In this document: piece after piece, positions 39,331 through 49,126 of the stretch
Numbering within the stretch: the first letter of the stretch is position 1
Layout: every line of letters starts with the position of its first letter
Source of the DNA: SXNM01 sp964586155
Lineage (GTDB): Bacteria > Myxococcota_A > UBA9042
Direction: 5' to 3'
Assembly (NCBI GenBank): GCA_964586155.1
Contig: CAZPHC010000003.1
Location: 124,001 to 188,000 of the forward strand
Length of the DNA stretch: 64,000 bases
Position numbers and translations under genes: made by a program
The notes under the pieces: generated by a model
Database searches by the model: none
Told to the model about the DNA's origin: nothing
Seen by the model: only the letters and a program-made list of their open reading frames with translations

Positions 39331-40126
39331 CCGACGACGAACGCGCCGCGCGTGGCAGCCGCTGCGGGCCGCGTTGCTCCTGCTCGCAGGCGGCTGCAGC
39401 GACGGCCTGGTCGACGGCGGCTGGCCGGGCGAGTCGCTGCTGACGCTGCAGGGCCCCGTGGTGATGCGCCAGGGTGCGCTCGGCGCCGAGGGGGCGGGTG
39501 CTGGCGCCGCCCGGACGCCGAGCGGGCAGCTCAAGATGGCGGTGCTCTGGTCGCAGTGGTCCGGAGGCGCCGGCCCCAAGGTACCGGTCGCGACCGTCGC
39601 GTCGCAGAGCGTGACCACGTCGGAGTTTCCGGCGCGCTACCGGCTCGAGCTGGTCGCGCCGCCCGACGCCGACCAGCTCGGCAACGCCGACGGCGCGGGC
39701 CGCATCGGCGTCGGCACGCTCGTCGTCTACGTCGATCGCGACGACGACGGCGCCTACGACGCGAGCGTCGACGCCCTGGTCGGCGGCGCGCCGGGGCGCC
39801 TGCTGATGTACAGCCCCGACGGCGCGGTCGACAGCCGCCTCGGGACGATCGCGCCCGGCTACCAGCGTTGGCGCGTGCCCAAGGGCGGGGCCTGCGGCGG
39901 ACCCGGCAAGCCGCCACCGCTGACGGTCGACCTCAGCGACGAGGTGCCGGTCGAGGTCGACACCTCGCTGCCAGACGGCGCGCTGATCGACCTCAACTGC
40001 GACGGCGGTGGCGGCGAATGGGGCAAGGCATGCCCGCCGCCCCAGGTCGTGCAGGCGCAATGCGCCGGGGGTGGCACGGGTTGGCCGTGCGACGTCTGCG
40101 GACCGGATCACGCGCCGCCACCGTAG
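39320..40126 (+). CDS. Lipoprotein of the sigma/caspase operon
   Basis: 268 residues; the ATG at 39320 overlaps the caspase gene by 11 bases and has GGAG 6 bases upstream inside it. Many Arg residues and a hydrophobic run lead to lipobox LAGGC (Cys26). The mature part is beta-rich, with a calcium-type acidic loop (DRDDDGAYDASVD) and a Cys-containing tail (GACGG, LNCDGGGG, KACPP, QCAGG, CDVCG) that probably forms disulfides. No family is recognised. Being last in the sigma/anti-sigma/caspase unit, it could be a sensor or surface partner of the caspase. Confidence 0.75.
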   Translation: MCADRRRTRRAWQPLRAALLLLAGGCSDGLVDGGWPGESLLTLQGPVVMRQGALGAEGAGAGAARTPSGQLKMAVLWSQWSGGAGPKVPVATVASQSVTTSEFPARYRLELVAPPDADQLGNADGAGRIGVGTLVVYVDRDDDGAYDASVDALVGGAPGRLLMYSPDGAVDSRLGTIAPGYQRWRVPKGGACGGPGKPPPLTVDLSDEVPVEVDTSLPDGALIDLNCDGGGGEWGKACPPPQVVQAQCAGGGTGWPCDVCGPDHAPPP

Positions 40127-40292
40127 AGTCGTGCAGTTCCGGGCGTGTGCGATTTTCGTGCCGCGACGGATCCCGCTTCACCATTGCACTCATTTGGGGG
40201 GCTCGGTACCGTACCCCCAGGTGCCGCTCGCCTTTGCCCCTGCGAGCCCGAGCACGGCGTCGGCCACCCGGCGACCCCGAGGAACAACGCCC

Positions 40293-43200
40293 ATGACCCT
40301 CCATCGATTCCCGGCCTCCCTCCCGACCTCCGCGACGTCCTTGCGGCTCGCGCTGGTCGTCCTGAGCGTCCTGGCGCTCGCCTCGTGTGGTGACTCGTTC
40401 CCCACGCAGGAGTCCGAAGACGCGAACCCGGCAGACGTCCTCACCGACGGTGGCCAGCTGGACGTGGCCGTCGACGTCGGCGACGACGCGCTCTCCGACG
40501 CCGAGAGCGACGTCCCGAGCGACGTCGAGGAGGACGTGCAGAGCGACGTCGAGGGCGATTCGGCACAAGGCGACGCGACGGACGACGCCGACGATGTCGG
40601 GCCGGCCTGTCCGGGCGGCGCCGGCTGCTCGTGCGCCGAGGACAAGGACTGCACAGTCGGGCCTTGCCTGCCCGGCGCCGCAGGCGAGAAGGTCTGCTTC
40701 GCCAAGTGCACGGCCGAGACCGACTGCGGCTTCAGCGAGATCTGCCAGGCCGTGCCGGACACCGCCGACAAGCTCTGCGTGCCCGAGGGGCTGAGCACCA
40801 ACGCCCCCTGCACCGAGCCCAAGGCCTGCACCGTCGGCGATCCGACGGGCGTCTGCGCCAGCTACGGCGCCGAGGGCTCGTTCTGCCGTCCCAGCTGCAA
40901 GGTGGACGGGGACTGCGGCAACGACGAGACCTGCGCGACCGAGACCCAGCCCGGCGGCGCCTCGTTGAGCTTCTGCAAGACCAAGACGACGCCCACCTGC
41001 ACCGCGTGGGCCGCGGCGACCCAGGCCAAGACCAGCTGCTACGCTGCCGGCTTGCCGGGCTGCACCGCCGAGCGCAGCTGCGTGGCCAAGGACGGCGCTG
41101 CGCCGGCCCTGTCGGCCTGCAGCCCCGCGTTGCCTGCCAGCGAGATCTGCGACGGCCTCGACAACGACTGCAACGGCCAGGCCGACAACGACGCTCCGTG
41201 CGACGACGGCAACCCCTGCACGACCGACGCCTGCGCCAACAAGGCCTGCAGCCACACCGCCAACACCGCGCCTTGCGACGACGCCAACGCCTGCACCAAG
41301 GACGACACCTGCAAGGCGGCCGACCTCTGCGAGGGCGTGACCATCACCTGCGACGACAACGACGTCTGCACCAACGACGCCTGCGACATCGCCACCGGCT
41401 GCACCGCGACCGACAACACCGCCGCCTGCGATGACGGCGACGCTTGCACCAAGGACGACACCTGCGCGCTGGGCCTCTGCGAGGGCGCGACCGTCACCTG
41501 CGACGACAACAACCCGTGCACCGACGACGCCTGCGACCCCAAGACCGGCTGCACCGCGACGAACAACACCGCGCCCTGCGACGACGGCCTGCTCTGCACC
41601 AAGGACGATGCCTGCGCGGTCGGCCTGTGCGCCGGCGCGACCGTGGTCTGCGACGACAACGACCCGTGCACCGACGACGCCTGCGATCCCAAGGCCGGCT
41701 GCGTGACGAGCTTCAACAAGGCGCCGTGCACCGACGGCAACGCCTGCACCAAGGACGACGTCTGCAACGGCGAAGGCCTCTGCGCGGGCGCCAAGGTGGA
41801 CTGCGAGGACGGCGTCTACTGCACCGACAACCCCTGCGACCCCGCGACCGGATGCGCGCTGCCGATCAACACGACCAAGACCTGCGACGACGGCGACGCC
41901 TGCAGCGAGAAGGACCAATGCGACGGCAAGGGCAAATGTGTCGGCGCCGCCGTCAACTGCGAGGACGGCAACGCCTGCACCGACGACCCCTGCGACAGCA
42001 AGACCGGCTGCGCGGCCAAGATCAACACGACCAAGCCCTGCAACGACGGCGACGCTTGCACCAAGGACGACGCCTGCGACGGCAAGGGCTCCTGCGTCAG
42101 CGTCCAGCTCGACTGCGAGGACGGTGACCAATGCACCGACGACCCTTGCGACAGCAAGACCGGCTGTTCGGCCAAGATCAACAACACCAAGCCCTGCAGC
42201 GACCTGGCCAACTGCAAGACGGGCGGCGTCTGCGACGGCAAGGGCACCTGCGCCGGCCTCAAGGACTCGTGTGACGACAACAGCCCGTGCACCGCGGACT
42301 CGTGCCTCGGCGGCGGCAAGGGCTGCGCCAACGTGCCGACCAACAACGGCGGCGCGTGTGACGACGGCGACGCCTGCAGCCTGAACGACGTGTGCAAGGC
42401 CGGCTCCTGCGTCGGCGCGGCCAAGGTCTGCGACGACAGCAACCCGTGCACCGACGACGTCTGCCTCGCGGGCGCCTGCACCACGACCGACAACTCCGCC
42501 AGCTGTGACGACGGCAACCCCTGCACGACGGGCGACGTCTGCGCCGGCGGCGGCTGCACCGGGCCGAAGTCCAAGTGCGAAGACGGCCTGCAGTGCACCG
42601 ACGACCCCTGCGACGGCAAGACCGGCGCCTGCGGCCTCAAGATCCTGACGACCAAGCCTTGCAACGACGGCGACGCCTGCACGACCAAGGATGTCTGCGA
42701 CGGAAAGGGCGTGTGCAAGGGCGGGGCGCTGGTCGCCTGCGACGACGGCAACCCGTGCACCATCGACAGCTGCGACGCCAAGGCCGGCTGCGTGGCCAAG
42801 CCCGCCGCGGGCGCTGCCTGCGAGGACGACAACGCCTGCACCACCGAGACCGTCTGCGACGCCAAGGGCCTCTGCGGCGGCGGCAAGGACGGCACGGGCA
42901 AGGCCTGCGACGACGGCAACCCCTGCACCGACAAGGATCTCTGCGACGCCAAGGCCGGCTGCGCCGGCACGCCGAACGCCGGCTGCGGCACGGCGATCTT
43001 CTCGATGCCGTTCACGGACAGCTTCGCCTGCGGCGCGACGGCCTCGCCGCTGTGGAAGCCGACGGACTCCAAGGCGGGCACCCTGGGCTGGCGTATCGAC
43101 GCGTTGCCCTCGACGCCCAAGCCCGCGGACGGCGGCTGCACGCTGAACTTCAACGACGACGTCGACTTCTCGACACCGTGCACGGGCGGGATCGGCCCGG

Positions 43201-46200
43201 TCATGGTCGGCGGTCCCACGATCGACGGCACCAAGGCGGTCAAGCCGAAGATGACCTTCCTGCTCTCGGGCGGCTGGGAGAACCTGACGTTCTGCAACGG
43301 CCCGGGCGATCTCTGCGACTGGCTGCAGGTCGTCGGCTCCGAGATCGTCGACGGCAAGCCGGTCGGCCCGCCCGTGGTCCTCGCGACGCCGAAGTCGCCC
43401 GGCACGTCGAGCTGGACGAAGGTCGAGGTCGACCTCTCGGCCTTCGTCGGCAAGACCTTCGCCATCGGCTTCTCGTTCGGCACCGACGACTGCGTCAACA
43501 ACGACGGTACCGGCCCGTTCATCGACAACCTGTCCATCTTCGACAGCGCCTGCTCGGCCAACCCGAGCGCCTGCGACGACGGCAACGCCTGCACCGACGA
43601 CGTCTGTGACGCCAAGACCGGCGCCTGCGCGCACGTCAACAACGACAAGCAGGCTTGCGACGACGGTGACGCCTGCACCACCGACGCATGCTCCGCGGGC
43701 AAGTGCCTCGGCACGGCCAAGGTCTGCGACGACGGCGACGCGTGCACCTCGAACGAGGCCTGCGATCCCAAGACCGGCAAGTGCGCCGCAGCGACCTTCG
43801 CCACCTGCGACGACCAGGACCCTTGCACCGCCGACACCTGCGACACCAAGACGGGCACCTGCAGCTCGCAGCCGATCGCCAACTGCGCGCCGGCGTGCAA
43901 GGCCGACAGTGACTGCCTCTCGAGCAACTTCTGCCTGGCGGGCACCTGCGACGCCAAGGCCGGCACCTGCAGCTTCGCCCCGACCAACGAGGGCGCGATC
44001 TGCGGCCAGGGCTCGCTCTGTGCCAAGGGTGCCTGCACCGCCAGCACGGCCGGCTGGGCGCGCGCGGTCTACGGCTCGCCGAATGGCAACTTCTTCTGTG
44101 CGTTGACGACCGACGCCAAGGTCGCCTGCTGGGGCCGCAACGATCAGGGCCAGAACGGCTCGGGCAGCTCGAGCGCGACCGTGGCGACGCCGACGTTGGT
44201 CTCCGGCCTCAGCGGCGTGCAGCAAGTCGCCGTCGGCTTGGATCACGCCTGTGCGCTGCTGCAGGACGGCGCCACCTGGTGCTGGGGCGACAACCAATAC
44301 GGCCAGCTCGGCAACAAGGCCACCGCCGACTCGAACAAGCCGCTGCTCGCCACCGAGATCGTCAAGGCCAAGGCCGTGTCCGCAGGCGGTGACTTCACCT
44401 GCTGGATCGACGCCAGCGACAAGGCCATGTGCGTCGGCTACGCCTCGCTCGGTCGCTTGGGCCACGGCTCGACGAGCAACAGCACCAGCGCGGTCGAGGT
44501 CAAGGGCGGCGGCGGGGCGATCGCGATCGCCTCGATGTACTACAACAGCTGCCTGCTGCGCGCCGATCGCACGGTCATGTGCTGGGGCTACAACTTGGAC
44601 CGCCAGGTCGCCGACGCCTCGTCGACCACGTACTCCACCGGCGTGACCCGCGTCGGCGCCAACGGCGTGTTCAGCATCGACGGCAGCTACGCGAGCGTCT
44701 CGTGGACGACGATGACCGGGGGCTGGAGCGTCGGCGACAACTCGGACGGCCAGCTCGGCAACGGCACGACCACCGACAGCGCGATCCCGGTCGCGATCGT
44801 GGGCCCGCAGGGGATCATTGCGGTCCCGGGCGGTGACAACCACGCGCTGGCGCTGACCACCACGGGCGAGGTCTGGGGCGCGGGCGCCAGCAGCGCCGGC
44901 CAGCTCGCGATCCCGGAGACCGCCGACCAGAAGAGCTACATCAAGACCGGCTTCCCGGCCTCGATCTCGGTCGACGGCGCGTCGGACACGACCTGCGCCG
45001 TGACCAAGGTGGGCACGATCGTCTGCGCCGGCAGCAACACCTACGGCGAGCTCGGCAACGGCCTCACGGGCGGCAGCAGCGCGGTCGTCGGATCCGTCAT
45101 CAACTTCTGCAAGGTCGACCTCGCCTGCGACGACGGCGACCCGTGCACCAGCGACGCCTGCACCGACGGCCAGTGCGCGCACGCGCCCGCCAGCGGCGCC
45201 AGCTGCGACGACGGCGACGGCTGCACGGGCAAGGACGTCTGCACCAAGGGCCTCTGCGCTGGCGTGCCGACCGTCTGCGACGACGGCGATGCGTGCACCT
45301 TGGGCGAGAGCTGCCTCGCGATCTCTGGCACCGGCGTCTGCGTCGCCGGCACGCCCAAGACCTGCGACGACGGTCTGCCGTGCACCGCCGACAGCTGCGA
45401 TACGCTGACAGGCGCCTGCAAGTCGACGCCGGTGCCGGGCTGCCTCATCGGCTGCAAGGCGAACGCCGACTGCGACGACGGCAACCCCTGCACGACCGAC
45501 ACCTGCAACGCGACGGCGGGCGCCTGCGCCTACAAGCCGGGCGGCGACGGCCTGGTCTGCGCCGTCGGTTCGACCTGCTCGGGCGGCCTCTGCGCGGCGA
45601 GCAAGAAGGGCTGGGCCAAGTCGATCCACGCCGGCTCGTACGGTGACTTCAGCTGCGCCCACACCCAATCCGACGCCGTGGCCTGCTGGGGTGCCGGCAC
45701 CCAGGGCCAACTCGGCAGCGGCACCTCCAGCAACCGCTCGACCGCCTTCCTCGTCAAGGGCCTTGGCAAGGTATTCAAGGTGGACGCCGGCACCGACCAC
45801 GCCTGCGCGTTGCAGACCGACGGCAAGCTGTTCTGCTGGGGCGACAACCTCTACTCGGCGCTCGGTGACGGCAAGACCAGCGACAGCAACGTGCCGGTCG
45901 AGGCCAAGGAGGGCGCCGGCGCGGTCGACTTCTGCACCGGCGGCGACTTCACCTGCATCCGCACCAAGGGCGGCGAGGTCAAGTGCTGGGGCTACAACAA
46001 CAACGGCCAGCTCGGCGACGGCACGACCACCAACTCCACGACGGCCAAGACCGTCCCGGGCCTGACGGGCGTCGTCGCCATCGACTGCGAGCACGACAGC
46101 GTCTGCGCCAAGACCGCCGACGGCGCCGTCTACTGTTGGGGCGACAACGGCGACAAGGAGATCAGCCCCGAGGGCGGTACGCCGCTCAAGGCGCCCACGC

Positions 46201-48170
46201 TGCGCGTCGCGGCCGGCGGTGCCCAGACCATCGGCACGGGCTACGTCGCCAACTGCTGGACCAACAAGGGCGCTGCCTGGTGTGTCGGCGACAACCTCTA
46301 CGGCCAGCTTGGCAACGGCACCACCAGCGATTCGGCAGAGCCGGTGCAGGTCAAGGGGCCGGCCGGGATCCTCAAGATCGTCGGCGGCTACCAGCACATC
46401 GTGGCGCTGGACGGTGAAGGCAAGGTCTGGGCCGCCGGCTACAACGCCAACGGCCAGCTCGGAGACGGCACCACCACGAACGCCAAGGTCTACGCGCCGG
46501 TCAAGGACCAATCCGTCGCCGTCGTGGATGTCGCGACCGGGCGCAACCACACCTGTGCCGTCGACGCCACGGGCATGGTCTGGTGCCTCGGCGACGCCGG
46601 CAACGGCCAGCTCGGCAACAACCAGACCGCCAACGACGCGAAGGCACCCGTGATGGTGATCCCGCCGTGCGCCGCCGACAAGGACTGCGACGACGGCAAC
46701 CTGTGCAGCGCCGACAAGTGCAACACCACGGTCGGGATCTGCGCCAACGAGGCCAAGGTCTGCGACGATGGCAACGCCTGCACCGTCGACGACAGCTGCA
46801 ACCCCAAGGACGGCCAATGCGTCTCGGGTCAGGCCAAGGTCTGCGACGACGGCAACGAGTGCACGCTCGACAGCTGCGACACCAAGACCGGCCTCTGCGA
46901 CGCCAAGCCGATCAAGGGCTGCATCCCGTCGTGCAAGCTCGACGCCGACTGTCCGTCGACCGGCTCCAGCTGTTCGACCTACACCTGCGTCCTGAGCAAA
47001 TGCGTCGAAGGACCGATCCACGAGGGCAAGGTCTGTGACGTGGCGTCGACGTGCCAGGACGGCGACTGCGTGCCGAAGAACAAGGGGCCGTTCCAGAAGA
47101 TCAGCAGCTTCCCGTACTTCGGCTACCACTACTGCGGTGTGACCAACACCGGCTCTGGCTATTGCTGGGGTTACAACACCGACGGGCAGCTCGGCAACGG
47201 CAACACGACCAACCAGAGCAGTCCGGTGCTGGTCAAGGGGCTCGCTGCCGCGGTCGACATCAACGCCGGCTACCGCCACACCTGCGCCATCGTCAACGGC
47301 GGCAAGGTCTTCTGCTGGGGCCAGAACACCTACGGCCAGATCGGCAACGGCACGGCCAGCTCGACGGATATCACCAGCGCCACCGAGACCAAGGCGCTCG
47401 ACAAGGTCGTCAGCGTCTGCGCCGGCTACCACCACAGCTGCGCGGTCAAGGCCGACGGCACGGTCTGGTGCTGGGGTGGCGCACACGGCGGCGCGCTCGG
47501 CAACGGCAAGGTCTCGACCGCTAGCAGCGACAACCAGCCAGAGCCCAAGCAGGTGCCCGGCCTCGCCGGCTTCCAACGCGTCAGCTGCGGCGACGACTGG
47601 ACCTGCGCCGTGCGCGAAGACGGCGAGACGTGGTGCTGGGGCGACAACGGCTACTACCAGATCGAGCCCAGCAGCACGACGGACACCGGCACGCCGATCA
47701 AGCGCGCCGGCCTCGAGAACGTCCGCGACATCAGCACCGGCGGCGCCACCGGCTGCGCGACCACGCACGCCAACGCCGCGTTCTGCTTCGGCTACAGCAG
47801 CAACGGCGTGGCCAACGACCAGGGCTCGACCGCGACGGTCAAGGATCCCACCGAGCTCAAGACCTTGGGCGAGGTGGCGATGATCGTCGGCGGCTACAAC
47901 ATCGCCGCGGCCGTCTCGACCAGCGGCGACCTCTGGGCCTGGGGCGCCAACACCTTCGGCGGCCTGGCCAACGGCACGACGACCAGCAACACCAAGCCGT
48001 CGAAGGTCGCGAACGTGTCGGGCGTGCTGCAGGTCGCGGTGGGCTACCACAGCCAGTGCATCCTGCTCAAGAACGGCACCGTCGAGTGCGCCGGCTACAA
48101 CAACTACGGCCAGTTGGGTGTCGGCAGCACGACGAACGCCACGAAGTTCGCGCCGATCTCGATGCAATGA
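40293..48170 (+). CDS. Giant Cys-rich lipoprotein with three RCC1 propellers
   Basis: 2,625 residues; ATG at 40293 with GAGGA upstream. The signal peptide ends in lipobox LASC (Cys32). In order: an Asp-rich linker (about 40-105); Cys-rich modules; EICDGLDNDCNG (284), a MopE-like metal-binding motif; about 600 residues of CTDC-type repeats (CDDGNPCTDDACDPKTGC pattern) as in slime-mould extracellular proteins; a jelly-roll/MAM-like domain (about 901-1087); then three RCC1-repeat blocks (about 1253-1606, 1773-2123, 2267-2625), each with seven blades marked by C-W-G-x-N-x-x-G-Q, separated by CTDC segments. Abundant paired Cys imply an oxidised, surface location. Probable role: adhesion or ligand binding outside the cell. 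A hairpin at 40195-40219 precedes the start. Confidence 0.88.
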   Translation: MTLHRFPASLPTSATSLRLALVVLSVLALASCGDSFPTQESEDANPADVLTDGGQLDVAVDVGDDALSDAESDVPSDVEEDVQSDVEGDSAQGDATDDADDVGPACPGGAGCSCAEDKDCTVGPCLPGAAGEKVCFAKCTAETDCGFSEICQAVPDTADKLCVPEGLSTNAPCTEPKACTVGDPTGVCASYGAEGSFCRPSCKVDGDCGNDETCATETQPGGASLSFCKTKTTPTCTAWAAATQAKTSCYAAGLPGCTAERSCVAKDGAAPALSACSPALPASEICDGLDNDCNGQADNDAPCDDGNPCTTDACANKACSHTANTAPCDDANACTKDDTCKAADLCEGVTITCDDNDVCTNDACDIATGCTATDNTAACDDGDACTKDDTCALGLCEGATVTCDDNNPCTDDACDPKTGCTATNNTAPCDDGLLCTKDDACAVGLCAGATVVCDDNDPCTDDACDPKAGCVTSFNKAPCTDGNACTKDDVCNGEGLCAGAKVDCEDGVYCTDNPCDPATGCALPINTTKTCDDGDACSEKDQCDGKGKCVGAAVNCEDGNACTDDPCDSKTGCAAKINTTKPCNDGDACTKDDACDGKGSCVSVQLDCEDGDQCTDDPCDSKTGCSAKINNTKPCSDLANCKTGGVCDGKGTCAGLKDSCDDNSPCTADSCLGGGKGCANVPTNNGGACDDGDACSLNDVCKAGSCVGAAKVCDDSNPCTDDVCLAGACTTTDNSASCDDGNPCTTGDVCAGGGCTGPKSKCEDGLQCTDDPCDGKTGACGLKILTTKPCNDGDACTTKDVCDGKGVCKGGALVACDDGNPCTIDSCDAKAGCVAKPAAGAACEDDNACTTETVCDAKGLCGGGKDGTGKACDDGNPCTDKDLCDAKAGCAGTPNAGCGTAIFSMPFTDSFACGATASPLWKPTDSKAGTLGWRIDALPSTPKPADGGCTLNFNDDVDFSTPCTGGIGPVMVGGPTIDGTKAVKPKMTFLLSGGWENLTFCNGPGDLCDWLQVVGSEIVDGKPVGPPVVLATPKSPGTSSWTKVEVDLSAFVGKTFAIGFSFGTDDCVNNDGTGPFIDNLSIFDSACSANPSACDDGNACTDDVCDAKTGACAHVNNDKQACDDGDACTTDACSAGKCLGTAKVCDDGDACTSNEACDPKTGKCAAATFATCDDQDPCTADTCDTKTGTCSSQPIANCAPACKADSDCLSSNFCLAGTCDAKAGTCSFAPTNEGAICGQGSLCAKGACTASTAGWARAVYGSPNGNFFCALTTDAKVACWGRNDQGQNGSGSSSATVATPTLVSGLSGVQQVAVGLDHACALLQDGATWCWGDNQYGQLGNKATADSNKPLLATEIVKAKAVSAGGDFTCWIDASDKAMCVGYASLGRLGHGSTSNSTSAVEVKGGGGAIAIASMYYNSCLLRADRTVMCWGYNLDRQVADASSTTYSTGVTRVGANGVFSIDGSYASVSWTTMTGGWSVGDNSDGQLGNGTTTDSAIPVAIVGPQGIIAVPGGDNHALALTTTGEVWGAGASSAGQLAIPETADQKSYIKTGFPASISVDGASDTTCAVTKVGTIVCAGSNTYGELGNGLTGGSSAVVGSVINFCKVDLACDDGDPCTSDACTDGQCAHAPASGASCDDGDGCTGKDVCTKGLCAGVPTVCDDGDACTLGESCLAISGTGVCVAGTPKTCDDGLPCTADSCDTLTGACKSTPVPGCLIGCKANADCDDGNPCTTDTCNATAGACAYKPGGDGLVCAVGSTCSGGLCAASKKGWAKSIHAGSYGDFSCAHTQSDAVACWGAGTQGQLGSGTSSNRSTAFLVKGLGKVFKVDAGTDHACALQTDGKLFCWGDNLYSALGDGKTSDSNVPVEAKEGAGAVDFCTGGDFTCIRTKGGEVKCWGYNNNGQLGDGTTTNSTTAKTVPGLTGVVAIDCEHDSVCAKTADGAVYCWGDNGDKEISPEGGTPLKAPTLRVAAGGAQTIGTGYVANCWTNKGAAWCVGDNLYGQLGNGTTSDSAEPVQVKGPAGILKIVGGYQHIVALDGEGKVWAAGYNANGQLGDGTTTNAKVYAPVKDQSVAVVDVATGRNHTCAVDATGMVWCLGDAGNGQLGNNQTANDAKAPVMVIPPCAADKDCDDGNLCSADKCNTTVGICANEAKVCDDGNACTVDDSCNPKDGQCVSGQAKVCDDGNECTLDSCDTKTGLCDAKPIKGCIPSCKLDADCPSTGSSCSTYTCVLSKCVEGPIHEGKVCDVASTCQDGDCVPKNKGPFQKISSFPYFGYHYCGVTNTGSGYCWGYNTDGQLGNGNTTNQSSPVLVKGLAAAVDINAGYRHTCAIVNGGKVFCWGQNTYGQIGNGTASSTDITSATETKALDKVVSVCAGYHHSCAVKADGTVWCWGGAHGGALGNGKVSTASSDNQPEPKQVPGLAGFQRVSCGDDWTCAVREDGETWCWGDNGYYQIEPSSTTDTGTPIKRAGLENVRDISTGGATGCATTHANAAFCFGYSSNGVANDQGSTATVKDPTELKTLGEVAMIVGGYNIAAAVSTSGDLWAWGANTFGGLANGTTTSNTKPSKVANVSGVLQVAVGYHSQCILLKNGTVECAGYNNYGQLGVGSTTNATKFAPISMQ

Positions 48171-48180
48171 TCCAGGCGTT

Positions 48181-48196
48181 GTCCGCGTCCGCGGAC
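48181..48196 (+). terminator. Short GC hairpin after giant gene
   Basis: GTCCGC-GTCC-GCGGAC forms a 6-bp stem with a 4-base loop, ten bases after the giant gene's stop. It is followed by TTGG, not a U tract. A weak terminator candidate. Confidence 0.35.
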
Positions 48197-48220
48197 TTGG
48201 CGTAGGGTCGCCGCGACAAC

Positions 48221-48240
48221 GGCGCCAGGCGCCAGGCGCC
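48221..48240. promoter_or_regulatory. Three GGCGCC palindromes separated by single A
   Basis: Three GGCGCC hexamers with one A between each fill 48221-48240, 22 bases before the exonuclease start. Regular 7-base spacing suggests a repeat-type binding site or simple slippage product; no function is known. Confidence 0.3.
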
Positions 48241-48262
48241 GGATGGCGACGGGGAACGTTCG

Positions 48263-49126
48263 ATGCACAAGCGAGATGGCGGCGTGGTCGTCTTCGACAC
48301 CGAGACGACGGGGACCGACCCGCAGGCCGACCAGATCATCGAGCTGACGCTGCAATTCGGCCTCGACGCCAGCGCCTCGGCGCGGACGTGGCGCTTCCGT
48401 CCCGATCGGCCGATCGCGCCCGGGGCGCAGCGGGTCCACGGCATCTCGATGGAGGACCTGGCCGACGCGCCGCGCTTTGTCGACAAGGCCGACGAGGTCG
48501 CTGCGCTGCTGGACGCCGCAGAGGTCTGGGTCGGCTACAACCTGCGCTTCGACCTCGACATCGTCCAGGCCGAGCTGCAGCGGGCGCGCAAGCCGCAGCT
48601 CTCGCTCGACGGGCGGGTGCTGGTCGACCCGTACCGACTTTGGCAGCGCATGGAGCCGCGCAGCCTGATGGACGCGCACAAGCGCTTTGTCGGCGGAGAG
48701 TTCGACGGTGCCCACGGCGCGGCGGCCGACGTCGCCGCGACGGGCCGCGTGCTCGCGGGCATGGTCGAGGCGTTCGGCCTGGGCGGCAAGTCGTGGCAGG
48801 AGGTCGCCGCCATCGCCGAGCCGGAGCGGCTGCGCTGGATCGGCCCGACCAACCACCTGCAATGGGACGATGACGGCCAGATCGTCTTTGGCTTCAGCAA
48901 GAACCGGGGCAAATCCCTGGTCGAGATGAAGCGCGACTACGAGGGCCGCGGCTTCATCGACTGGATGCTGCGCAGCGACTTCCCGGCCCACGTCAAGATG
49001 GTGCTCACGGCGCTGTCGCGCGCGCACAACCTCGACGAGTGGCGCCAGGGCGTGATCGAGCGCTTCGGCGAGCCGCCTGCGCCGCCTGCCGACGCGTCGC
49101 CAGCGGAACCCACCGCCGGGACCTAG
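48263..49126 (+). CDS. DnaQ-like DEDDh 3'-5' exonuclease
   Basis: 287 residues; ATG at 48263. All five catalytic positions are present: D12 and E14 (VVFDTETTG), D97 (YNLRFDLDI), H151 and D156 (AHGAAADV), with HGIS in between. This is the DEDDh fold of proofreading and single-strand exonucleases acting with two metal ions on 3' ends. The C-terminal 100 residues include FSKNRGKSLVEMKRDYEGRGFIDWML, a segment often found after the nuclease in stand-alone 3'-5' exonucleases of this type. No polymerase gene is adjacent. Its TAG stop shares the palindrome CTAG (49123-49126) with the stop of the opposite-strand gene. Confidence 0.88.
   Translation: MHKRDGGVVVFDTETTGTDPQADQIIELTLQFGLDASASARTWRFRPDRPIAPGAQRVHGISMEDLADAPRFVDKADEVAALLDAAEVWVGYNLRFDLDIVQAELQRARKPQLSLDGRVLVDPYRLWQRMEPRSLMDAHKRFVGGEFDGAHGAAADVAATGRVLAGMVEAFGLGGKSWQEVAAIAEPERLRWIGPTNHLQWDDDGQIVFGFSKNRGKSLVEMKRDYEGRGFIDWMLRSDFPAHVKMVLTALSRAHNLDEWRQGVIERFGEPPAPPADASPAEPTAGT

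Noticed and set aside
36267..40126. A CRISPR-linked caspase/sigma defence module
   Set aside because: No Cas protein, CRISPR repeat or SAVED/CARF-type sensor is present, and the caspase has an export signal, which points to envelope signalling instead.
39993..48167. An 8.2-kb open frame on the - strand opposite the giant RCC1 lipoprotein
   Set aside because: It has no family motifs and reads as Ala/Gly/Val/Arg-rich low complexity. It arises because the + strand gene's GC-rich codons rarely give antisense stops; the + strand frame has clear domains, lipobox and ribosome site.
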